A DNA stretch of 64,000 bases from Methanosarcina sp. MTP4 (GTDB lineage Archaea > Halobacteriota > Methanosarcinia > Methanosarcinales > Methanosarcinaceae). Shown here in pieces: positions 8,714-16,796 of the stretch. Position 1 is the first letter of the stretch, and each line of letters begins with the position of its first letter. Position numbers and translations under genes: made by a program. The stretch is taken from assembly GCF_000970045.1 (NCBI RefSeq), contig NZ_CP009505.1:992001-1056000 (forward strand), in the 5' to 3' direction. The notes under the pieces are model-generated. The model did not search any database. It worked only from the letters and a program-made list of their open reading frames with translations, and was not told where the DNA came from.

Positions 8714-9175
8714 ATACGTAGCCACCTGTGGTTACTACTCAAATGTACTACTGATCACCTGTGGCCGGGAAGTGATACGCATTGGAAGTCAGAGCTTTAG
8801 CTATAGTCGTGATCAGCTCACCTATAATATCGGGATGGTGGCGAAGTGTCGAAAAAAGGTTTGATCCATTTAAAATTATTTAAATTTGTTTTTATAGGAT
8901 GAGAATTTACGTAAAATCGTAACAAAAATGAAGCTCCGAGTTGACGGACCTCTGCCCAGCAGATCGTTACCTTTTGAAAATAGATCGTGTGATACGTCCA
9001 GTTTCCTTCCAGAAAAGGGGTCCTGTGACACGCCCTGCTTGATGTGGCATGAATTTCAGTAAAGTTTGCCGAGCCCTGGAATGAGAAGTTACTCACTGGA
9101 GATTTCCCACTGGAGATTACTCACCGGAGATTAAGCATAATTTTTAGGAAAATTTTGACAGCCGGAGAAGATGGA

Positions 9176-11977
9176 ATGAGAGGAAACCTGAGAAAATCCG
9201 GTATTGACATTATAGGAGATGTACCCTGGGGGACACACTTCTGCCAGTTTTACCAGACAAAAGAAGATTTAACGGAGATACTTGTCCCTTACTTCAAAGC
9301 AGGGCTGGAAAATAACGAATTCTGTATGTGGGTCACATCAGAGCCTCTTGATGCAGAAGACGCAAAAGAAACCCTTAGAAGGGCTGTTCCGGATGTTGAT
9401 GTTTACCTGGAGAAGGGGCAAATCAGAATTATTTCTTACATTGATTGGTGTATGAAAGATGGAGTTTTCGATTCGGAGAAGGTAATAAACCAGTGGGTCG
9501 AAAAAATCGAGCAATCCCTGTCCAGTGGCTATGACGGTTTGAGGATGACGGGGAACATTTCCTGGCTGGAAAAAAAGGATTGGAAGGATTTCGTTGATTA
9601 TGAAAAAGACGGAGACAGAATTATCAGTAACTACCGGATCGTGGCTCTCTGCACCTATTGCCTTGACAGGTGCAACGCAAGCGAGATTATCGACGTGGTC
9701 ACAAACCATCAATTTGCTTTGATTAAAAGGGGAGGGGAATGGGATCAGATAGAAAGCTCCAGGCAAAAAAGGGTGCAAGAGGAGCTTTTCCAGAGCGAAC
9801 AGCGCGTCAGGCTGAAGCTGGAGAGTGTTCTCTCGCCTGATGGGGAGATGGAGAAACTGGAACTTTCTGATATCATTAATTCCCGGGAGATCCAGTCCCT
9901 CATGGATGATTTTTATGAGTTTGTACATATTGCCATGGCCCTGGTCGATCTCAAAGGTAACGTTCTGGTAGGCGTTGGATGGCAGGATATCTGCACTAAA
10001 TTCCATAGGGTCCACCCCGAAGCCTGCAAGCACTGCGTAGAAAGCGACACAAAGCTGACTGCAGGGGTTGCCCCTGGAGAGTTTAAGCTGTACAGGTGCA
10101 AGAACAATATGTGGGACATAGCGACCCCAATCATGGTGGGAGGCCAGCACATCGGCAATCTCTTTTCAGGGCAGTTCTTTTTTGAGGGCGAGACTCCGGA
10201 CTATGAGCTATTCCGGGCCCAGGCAAGGCAATACGATTTCAACGAGGGGGAATATACAACAGCGCTTGATAAAGTTCCACGGCTAAGCAGGGAGGCGGTG
10301 GACACATCTATGGCCTTCTTAATGAAGCTTGCTCACATGATCTCACAGCTAAGCTACAGCAATATCAAGTTGACCCGGACACTGGCGGAACGTGATACCC
10401 TGGTGGATGCGCTTACGAAGAGTGAGGAAAAGTACCGCAATTTCATGGAGACAGCTAACGAAGGTATATGGATACTTGATACTGAACCCAGGACCACTTA
10501 TGTTAATGAGAAAATGGCAGAGATGTTAGGACACAGTCAAGAAGCAATTATTGGTAAATCTGTAAGGGATTTTACCGATGAAGAGGGAAAGGCTATTTTC
10601 GAGCTGAATATGGAAAAAAGGCGGCAGGGTATCAATGAGAGCCATGAATTCAAATTACTACGTAAAGATTGCTTACCTTTGTGGGTTCTTGTAAATTCAA
10701 AAGCCCTTTTTGATAAGGATGGAAAGTTTACTGGTTCTATTAGCATGCTTACTGATATCACTAAGCGAAAAGAAGCAGAAGCCAAGTTGAAAGAAGCATA
10801 TGAAAGTTCTGAAAAGTTAGTTGAAGAACGAACAACTCAGCTTAAGGAGGCTTATAACTCGTTAAAAGAAAGTGAAAGAGGTCTTGCTGAAGCTCAAAAA
10901 ATGGCTCATATTGGAAACTGGGAGTGGGATATTGCAACTGATAAAACATACTGGTCTGAGGAAATGTATCGTATTTTCGAACGTGATCCCAAAAAATTAG
11001 CACCGTCTTACAATGAATATTTAAGCTACATACATCCCGATGACCAGGACTACTATGAGAATGGCCTTAAAATAGCTGTAACTGGAAGTCCCTTTAGAAT
11101 TGATTACAGGATTGTCTTAGATAATGGAGAAGAACGTATAGTCCACCTTGAATCGGAATTTATTTTGAATAATATAAATATCCCTGTTCGAATAAAAGGA
11201 ATAGTTCAGGATATCACCGAACGAAAAAAAGTTGAAAAAACTCTGGAAAATCTTGAGACTGCCCGCAAAAAGGAAATTCATCACAGGATCAAGAATAACC
11301 TGCAGGTAATCTCCTCCCTTCTTGACCTTCAGGCTGAAAAGTTCAACAACAGAGAATGTGTTGAGGATTCGGAAGTTCTGAAAGCTTTCAGGGAAAGCCA
11401 GGACAGGGTAATGTCCATTGCCCTGATCCACGAAGAACTGCACGAAGGCAAAGGCAACAATACACTTAATTTTTCACCATACCTGAAGAGGCTTTCCAGG
11501 AACCTTTTCCAGACTTACAGACTTGAAAATGCCGATACAAGATTGAATGTCGATCTGGAGGAAAACATTTTCTTTGACATGGATACAGCAGTTCCATTGG
11601 GCATAATCATTAGCGAACTTGTTTCAAACTCCCTCAAACACGCATTTCAAGGCAGGGATAGAGGGGTAATCCAGATTAAACTTTGCAGGGAAGAAACTGC
11701 AGGATGTACAAACAATGCAGGATGTATAAGCAATAGCAATATAAAGGGAAGCAAGAAAGAAGGGAGTAAAGGCGCTAATTTTGTTCTAACAGTTTCGGAT
11801 AATGGGGTGGGTATGCCTGAAAACTTTAATCCGGAAAATTCTGATACTCTTGGAATACAACTGGTGTCCATTCTGGTAGGTCAGTTAGATGGCGAACTTG
11901 AGTTAAAAAGAGATTCCGGAACAAAGTTCATTATAAGGTTCACAGTAGCAGAAAAGAGTAATAATCTTCATCTGTAA
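9176..11977 (+). CDS. Multi-sensor histidine kinase: MEDS, PocR, two PAS, HisKA_2 and ATPase domains
   Basis: A soluble sensor kinase of 933 residues. In order: a MEDS domain at about 10-185 (GTHFCQFYQTKEDL); a PocR ligand domain at about 225-395 (SLMDDFYEFVHIAMALVD, and paired cysteines in EACKHCVES); PAS at about 420-545; a helical linker; a second PAS at about 610-715; the dimer/phospho-acceptor region with EIHHRIKNNLQVISSLLDLQ near 725, where His is the phosphorylation site; and a C-terminal ATPase with SELVSNSLKHAF and DNGVGMP. The ATG at 9176 is chosen because GGAG lies nine bases upstream; a TTG at 9155 is in frame but has no such site. No membrane segment or receiver domain is visible and no response regulator is adjacent. 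MEDS and PocR domains are linked in other methanogens and methylotrophs to sensing of C1 compounds and hydrocarbon-like ligands, so a substrate-sensing role is plausible but unproven. Confidence 0.9.
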   Translation: MRGNLRKSGIDIIGDVPWGTHFCQFYQTKEDLTEILVPYFKAGLENNEFCMWVTSEPLDAEDAKETLRRAVPDVDVYLEKGQIRIISYIDWCMKDGVFDSEKVINQWVEKIEQSLSSGYDGLRMTGNISWLEKKDWKDFVDYEKDGDRIISNYRIVALCTYCLDRCNASEIIDVVTNHQFALIKRGGEWDQIESSRQKRVQEELFQSEQRVRLKLESVLSPDGEMEKLELSDIINSREIQSLMDDFYEFVHIAMALVDLKGNVLVGVGWQDICTKFHRVHPEACKHCVESDTKLTAGVAPGEFKLYRCKNNMWDIATPIMVGGQHIGNLFSGQFFFEGETPDYELFRAQARQYDFNEGEYTTALDKVPRLSREAVDTSMAFLMKLAHMISQLSYSNIKLTRTLAERDTLVDALTKSEEKYRNFMETANEGIWILDTEPRTTYVNEKMAEMLGHSQEAIIGKSVRDFTDEEGKAIFELNMEKRRQGINESHEFKLLRKDCLPLWVLVNSKALFDKDGKFTGSISMLTDITKRKEAEAKLKEAYESSEKLVEERTTQLKEAYNSLKESERGLAEAQKMAHIGNWEWDIATDKTYWSEEMYRIFERDPKKLAPSYNEYLSYIHPDDQDYYENGLKIAVTGSPFRIDYRIVLDNGEERIVHLESEFILNNINIPVRIKGIVQDITERKKVEKTLENLETARKKEIHHRIKNNLQVISSLLDLQAEKFNNRECVEDSEVLKAFRESQDRVMSIALIHEELHEGKGNNTLNFSPYLKRLSRNLFQTYRLENADTRLNVDLEENIFFDMDTAVPLGIIISELVSNSLKHAFQGRDRGVIQIKLCREETAGCTNNAGCISNSNIKGSKKEGSKGANFVLTVSDNGVGMPENFNPENSDTLGIQLVSILVGQLDGELELKRDSGTKFIIRFTVAEKSNNLHL

Positions 11978-12191
11978 ATTTTATTCGTTGGTCACATTTT
12001 TTATACAGTGCCATTCGAAAGGCAAGAGTTTCCATGAAAAAATGTATACTCTTCCGTAGTAACAAAACCTTGAATGATTTGAATACTTACTTTCGAGCTT
12101 AAGTGAACCAATAACTAATTTTAAGGCTCATGTAATAGTTAATTAACAGGCAACCATTAATAATCTGAATTTGTATGGGTCAGACTTAACT

Positions 12192-12364
12192 CAGTTATTC
12201 CTTTAGCTGATTCCTTTAACTTATTCCTTTAACCAAGTTATTCCTTTAATTTATTCCTTTAGCTGATTCCTTTAACTTATTCCTTTAACCAAGTTATTCC
12301 TTTAACTTATTCCTTTAACCAAGTTATTCCTTTAATTTATTCCTTTAACCAAGTTATTCCTATA
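12192..12364. repeat. AT-rich tandem array of TTATTCCTTTAA-type units
   Basis: About twelve copies of a 12-17 bp element with core TTATTCCTTTAA, with alternating tails (ACCAAG, AT, AGCTGA), fill 12192-12364 and form higher-order units of about 30 bp. The array lies in the 766-bp gap between the sensor kinase and tRNA-Lys. The rest of that gap (11978-12191 and 12365-12617) shows no gene that I can support. Confidence 0.85.
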
Positions 12365-12617
12365 TACTAAGTGGTTTATTTTTGGAGGGGGAAACGCCCG
12401 GACTCGATGCGCCACCTTCGAAATAGGGTCAGACACATTCGTTCACCCGGACATGGAAAAAATCATCTCATTTTCTTGGGCCTACTTTATAAAAAGTGAA
12501 AATTCTCTTACTTATAACTTTCCGGCAAAAGGGGCGAAAATCGGGATAAAAATTCAAACTTGACTAATATATTTGTACTCCTATCAATCGAATTCGTAAA
12601 ATAAAGTCAGGCCCATC

Positions 12618-12634
12618 AAAAACTATATATATCA
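12618..12634 (+). promoter_or_regulatory. Candidate TATA box for the tRNA-Lys / RNA polymerase cluster
   Basis: The run AAAACTATATATATCAT at 12619-12635 is a good archaeal TATA box. It lies about 110-120 bp before the tRNA, so either the tRNA is made from a longer precursor or another start lies closer. The stretch between (12636-12743) contains CACCGGTG and a GGGGG run but no recognised RNA. Confidence 0.4.
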
Positions 12635-12743
12635 TAGCTATAATTAGAGGGTTGCACCGGTGTAAGAAGTACACCTCGATTCAGGGGGTAAATGTGCTTT
12701 GGATGCCGTTGAAATGTCAGAAAATAATCGGAATAAACAGAAG

Positions 12744-12820
12744 GGGCCCGTAGCTCAGTCAGGCAGAGCGTCTGGCTTTTAACCAGACGGCCTAGGGTTC
12801 AAATCCCTACGGGCTCGCCA
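12744..12820 (+). tRNA. tRNA-Lys (anticodon UUU), CCA encoded
   Basis: A full cloverleaf can be drawn. The acceptor GGGCCCG pairs with CGGGCTC, including one G-U pair. The anticodon stem TCTGG/CCAGA encloses the loop CTTTTAA with anticodon TTT. The T arm is TAGGG-TTCAAAT-CCCTA. The discriminator base is G and the terminal CCA is encoded in the DNA. Anticodon UUU reads lysine AAA/AAG codons. It sits just ahead of rpoH, in the same direction. Confidence 0.97.
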
Positions 12821-12923
12821 TACTTCACACTAGCCAAATTATGCTAAAACCCACCGGAAAGGCCATCCGTGAGGGTATGCTTGGGCAATGCTTTTTGATA
12901 CGTTTTGTTTTGGAGGAAAGGAT

Positions 12924-13160
12924 TTGATAAAATTCAGCCTGCTCGACCATGAGTTAGTCCCTAAACATGAGATCATGTCTGAGGGCGAGTTAAAGTCTGT
13001 TTTAAGCAAGTATTCCATTGAAAAGGAGCAACTGCCAAAAATTAAAGTTCATGACCCTGTTATAAAAGAGATCGGAGCCACAGTAGGGGAAGTTGTAAAG
13101 ATTGCGAAAAAGAGTCATACTGCAGGGGAGGCAGACTATTACAGGCTCGTAATTGAGTGA
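12924..13160 (+). CDS. rpoH: DNA-directed RNA polymerase subunit H (Rpb5 C-terminal homologue)
   Basis: A 78-residue RpoH subunit, the archaeal counterpart of the C-terminal domain of eukaryotic Rpb5; it binds near the downstream DNA jaw of the polymerase. The sequence KFSLLDHELVPKHEIMSE is family-typical, and the end GEADYYRLV matches the conserved C-terminus. The TTG at 12924 is taken as start because GGAGG (12912-12916) lies seven bases upstream and it gives the normal length; an ATG at 12888 would add 12 unrelated residues. It leads the polymerase operon. Confidence 0.93.
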   Translation: MIKFSLLDHELVPKHEIMSEGELKSVLSKYSIEKEQLPKIKVHDPVIKEIGATVGEVVKIAKKSHTAGEADYYRLVIE

Positions 13161-13325
13161 TTTTGGGGGAGTTTAACAGTTACGTAATTTAAATTTTCCA
13201 TATTATACACCTTTTTGAATCAATGCGCCGGCCTTACTGGATGAATATTCAGCGGCTGTTCACAAAATTTGGAAAATTATTGATTATCGATTTTCACCGC
13301 AACTTAAAGCAAAGAGGGTGCTATC

Positions 13326-14975
13326 ATCGCTTTAGACAACAGTATACTGTCGCAGGCTTATTTTACACGGGATAAGATAGTGCAGCACCATATCGACTCA
13401 TTTAACAAATTCATAGATCATGGGCTGCAGAAGATCATTGATGAGCAGAATATAATAGAAACGGACATTGAGGATACCTATCTCAAACTTGGGAGGATCC
13501 GGGTAGAACATCCGGTGGTGAAGGAAGCCGATGGGGCAATCGAGAAACTTTACCCCAACGAAGGCAGACTCCGGAACCTCTCCTACTCCGGCCCCCTTTA
13601 CCTGGAGATGAGTGTTGTCAAGGACGGGATTGAATCCGAGGTATTGGAGGCAAAAATAGGGCAACTCCCTATTATGACCAAGTCAAAGGTCTGTAACCTC
13701 CTTGGACTGAGCGATCCTGAAAAAGTCCGCTATGGTGAAGATCCCCTGGACTCCGGAGGGTATTTCATCATAGGGGGGACTGAAAGAGTTGTCATGACCC
13801 TTGAAGACCTTGCTCCGAACAAGATCCTTGTGGAGTACGGGGAACGCTACGGGGACAACATCGAAGTTGCAAAGGTCTTCTCCCAGAAGCGGGGGTACAG
13901 AGCCCTCGTAATCGTGGAAAGAGGCCGAAAATCCCTGCTTGAAGTGTCCTTCCCTTCTATTTCGGGAAGAGTATACTTCATCACCCTGATGCGGGCCCTT
14001 GGCGTTGTTACTGACGAAGATATCGTAAATGCAGTCTCAAGCGACCCCGAAATCATCAAGTTCATGCTGGAAAACCTTGAAGAAGCCGAAGTCGAGACCC
14101 AGCAGGAAGCAATTGAGAAGATAGGGGCGAGGGTTGCAGCAGGGCAGGCCAAGGAATACCAGATCAAGAGAGCAAACTACGTTATTGACAGGTACCTCTT
14201 CCCTCACCTTGGGAACGACGTGGCCGACAGGATCGCAAAGGCTCATTTCCTGGCAAGGATGGCAGAGTCCTGTTTCGAACTGGCGCTTGGCAAAAGGGCT
14301 GAAGACGATAAAGACCACTATGCCAACAAAAGGCTGAAACTTGCGGGAGACCTGATGGAAGACCTCTTCAGGGTATCCTTCAACAGGCTGGCAAGGGACA
14401 TCAAGTACCAGCTAGAGCGCGCAAACATGAGGAACAGGGAACTCAACGTAGCCACAATTGTCAGGGCGGACGTCCTGACAGACCGCCTGCAGCACCCCCT
14501 GGCAACCGGAAACTGGGTTGGAGGGAGGACCGGGGTTTCCCAGCTCCTCGACAGGAACGACTACATTTCTACCCTTTCCCACCTGCGGCGCGTAATCTCT
14601 CCGCTTTCCCGGGCTCAGCCGCACTTCGAGGCAAGAGACCTGCACCCCACCCAGTGGGGAAGGCTCTGTCCCTCTGAGACTCCTGAAGGTCCCAACTGTG
14701 GACTGGTGAAAAACTTCGCCCAGATGGTGGAGCTGTCCACGGGCACGGAAGAGATCGACAGCATAAAGAAAATACTCTATGACTTTAATGTCGAGCCTGT
14801 AGTCATCAAGGTGCCCGAGGTGCCTGCAGCCCTTGATCTGGAAATTTCCGAATTTGAAGAAGAGGTCATAGAAGAGCTGGAAGTAGTGCCTGAGGGGAGC
14901 AAGTTTAAAGATGACGATTATTTGGATTATTCGGGCGATAACCTGGAAGAAGGCGGGTCGATACTAAATGACTAA
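13326..14975 (+). CDS. rpoB2: DNA-directed RNA polymerase subunit B'' with apparent non-standard ATC start
   Basis: N-terminal half of the archaeal beta subunit, split in methanogens; 549 residues if begun at 13326. It contains [15 protein letters not shown] and the fork-loop region [25 protein letters not shown] near its end. The first ordinary start codon, GTG at 13380, lies after [16 protein letters not shown], which belongs to the expected AYF-x-KIVxxHIDSFN start of the family. Upstream in frame there is a TAA at 13305 and no ATG, GTG or TTG between it and 13380. GAGGGTG at 13314-13320 lies five bases before ATC at 13326, so AUC initiation is the best fit. CTG at 13347 is an alternative, and a base error is possible. 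The gene overlaps rpoB1 by 8 bp. Confidence 0.93.
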   Translation: MALDNSILSQAYFTRDKIVQHHIDSFNKFIDHGLQKIIDEQNIIETDIEDTYLKLGRIRVEHPVVKEADGAIEKLYPNEGRLRNLSYSGPLYLEMSVVKDGIESEVLEAKIGQLPIMTKSKVCNLLGLSDPEKVRYGEDPLDSGGYFIIGGTERVVMTLEDLAPNKILVEYGERYGDNIEVAKVFSQKRGYRALVIVERGRKSLLEVSFPSISGRVYFITLMRALGVVTDEDIVNAVSSDPEIIKFMLENLEEAEVETQQEAIEKIGARVAAGQAKEYQIKRANYVIDRYLFPHLGNDVADRIAKAHFLARMAESCFELALGKRAEDDKDHYANKRLKLAGDLMEDLFRVSFNRLARDIKYQLERANMRNRELNVATIVRADVLTDRLQHPLATGNWVGGRTGVSQLLDRNDYISTLSHLRRVISPLSRAQPHFEARDLHPTQWGRLCPSETPEGPNCGLVKNFAQMVELSTGTEEIDSIKKILYDFNVEPVVIKVPEVPAALDLEISEFEEEVIEELEVVPEGSKFKDDDYLDYSGDNLEEGGSILND

Positions 14976-16782
14976 AGCAAAAATATTCATCAACGGAGAG
15001 CTTGTCGGAACCCATGACAACCCTGCGGAACTGGTGGAAGAACTCCGAAAAATGAGGCGTCAGGGTTTCATCTCCAAGCAGGTCAACATAGCCCTGAACG
15101 ACAATACCAGGGAAGTAGTCATCAGCTCCGATATGGGCAGGGCCAGAAGGCCCATGGTAGTTGTGGAAAACGGGGTTCCACTGGTTACGGAAGAGCAGAT
15201 AGCGAAACTGAAGAATAAAGAAATCGGCTTTGAGGACCTGGTAAAGGGAGGTTGTGTGGAGTATCTGGACGCCGAGGAAGAGGAAAACGCCTACATTGCC
15301 CTCTACGAGTCCCAACTTAACTCAAGGCATACCCACATGGAACTCGATCCCGAACTCATGCTCGGGATCTGCACGGGAATGGTCCCGCATCCGGAACACA
15401 ACGCTTCCCCGCGTAACACAATGGGGGCAGCGATGATCAAGCAATGTATCGGGGTTTCCACGGCGAACCAGAAACTCCGGCCCGATACCCGTGCCCACGT
15501 CCTGCACTATCCACAGAGGGCAATGACAAGGACAAGGACCTGTGAAGCCATTGGTTTTGATGACAGGCCTGCAGGCCAAAACTTTGTGGTGGCAATCCTT
15601 TCCTATGAAGGGTACAACATTGAAGATGCCCTTATTTTCAACAACGGGTCAATTGAAAGAGGCCTTGGAAGGAGCCACTTCCTCAGGACATTTGAGGGTG
15701 AAGAGCGGAGATACCCCGGTGGTCAGGAAGACAAGTTCGAGATCCCCGACTCCGAATTCCGTGGAGCTCGCAGTGCAGATGCCTATGCGAACCTGGACAT
15801 TGACGGGCTTGTAAACCCCGAGACCCCTGTGGGTCCTAACGACGTGCTTATCGGAAAGACCAGTCCTCCGAGGTTCCTGGAAGAACCTTCGGAATTCGGG
15901 ATTGCCGTAGAGCAGCGGAGAGAAAGCTCGATTACCATGCGGTCCAACGAAAAGGGAATCGTGGACACTGTCATTCTTACAGAATCCATCAACGGGACTC
16001 GCCTTGCCAAAGTCAAGGTCAGGGACGAGAGGATCCCGGATATCGGGGACAAGTTTGCATCCCGGCACGGGCAAAAAGGAGTTATCGGACTGAAAGTCCC
16101 GATCGCTGATATGCCCTTTACGGAATCTGGCCTGACCCCCGACCTTATGATCAACCCGCACGCCATTCCTTCCCGTATGACTGTCGGGCACGTGCTTGAA
16201 ATGATCGGGGGAAAAGTCGGGTCCATGGAAGGCAGAAGGGTGGACGCTACAGCCTTTTCCGGAGAAAATGAAGAAGACTTAAGGGAAGCTCTGAAAAGCC
16301 ACGGTTTTGCCCATACCGGTAAAGAGGTATTCTACGATGGCGCAACCGGCAGAATGATCCCTGCTGATGTCTTTGTTGGAGTAATCCTTTATCAGAAACT
16401 GCACCACATGGTTACTTCCAAGATGCACGCCCGTTCCCGCGGTCCCGTGCAGGTGCTTACCCGCCAGCCCACCGAAGGTAGGGCAAGGGAAGGAGGTCTG
16501 AGGTTCGGAGAAATGGAGCGTGACGTGCTGGTAGGGCACGGGGCTGCCATGTCCCTGAAAGAAAGGCTGCTGGACGAGTCGGACAAGGTTGTGGAACTTG
16601 TCTGCTCCCATTGCGGTATGATAGCAACTTTTGACAAGCAGAGGAACGTCTCTTTCTGTGCTGCCTGCGGGGCTGACACGGATATCTATCCCGTGGAGAT
16701 GAGCTACGCATTCAAACTGTTACTGGACGAAATCAAGTCCCTGGGTGTTGCACCCAGGCTCAATTTGGAAGATGCGGTATGA
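14968..16782 (+). CDS. rpoB1: DNA-directed RNA polymerase subunit B'
   Basis: C-terminal half of the archaeal beta subunit, 604 residues. It includes the active-centre region [11 protein letters not shown] near 212, [13 protein letters not shown] near 363, and the hybrid-binding/clamp segment with [24 protein letters not shown] near 490. A zinc site is formed by CSHCGM and CAACGAD near 548-574. The ATG overlaps the last codons of rpoB2 (ATGACTAA), so translation is coupled. Length and motifs are normal. Confidence 0.97.
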   Translation: MTKAKIFINGELVGTHDNPAELVEELRKMRRQGFISKQVNIALNDNTREVVISSDMGRARRPMVVVENGVPLVTEEQIAKLKNKEIGFEDLVKGGCVEYLDAEEEENAYIALYESQLNSRHTHMELDPELMLGICTGMVPHPEHNASPRNTMGAAMIKQCIGVSTANQKLRPDTRAHVLHYPQRAMTRTRTCEAIGFDDRPAGQNFVVAILSYEGYNIEDALIFNNGSIERGLGRSHFLRTFEGEERRYPGGQEDKFEIPDSEFRGARSADAYANLDIDGLVNPETPVGPNDVLIGKTSPPRFLEEPSEFGIAVEQRRESSITMRSNEKGIVDTVILTESINGTRLAKVKVRDERIPDIGDKFASRHGQKGVIGLKVPIADMPFTESGLTPDLMINPHAIPSRMTVGHVLEMIGGKVGSMEGRRVDATAFSGENEEDLREALKSHGFAHTGKEVFYDGATGRMIPADVFVGVILYQKLHHMVTSKMHARSRGPVQVLTRQPTEGRAREGGLRFGEMERDVLVGHGAAMSLKERLLDESDKVVELVCSHCGMIATFDKQRNVSFCAACGADTDIYPVEMSYAFKLLLDEIKSLGVAPRLNLEDAV

Positions 16783-16796
16783 GGTGAGGTGAAAAT

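Noticed and set aside
8670-8864. 64-codon open frame with repeated MYGHVYGH
   Set aside because: It is the translation of the 12-bp tandem repeat and breaks down into unrelated sequence.
9155-9175. TTG at 9155 as the start of the sensor kinase
   Set aside because: No ribosome site precedes it, whereas GGAG stands nine bases before the in-frame ATG at 9176.
12636-12743. Small structured RNA or riboswitch before tRNA-Lys
   Set aside because: CACCGGTG and a GGGGG run are visible, but no box C/D, H/ACA or riboswitch pattern could be drawn, so only a promoter is proposed.
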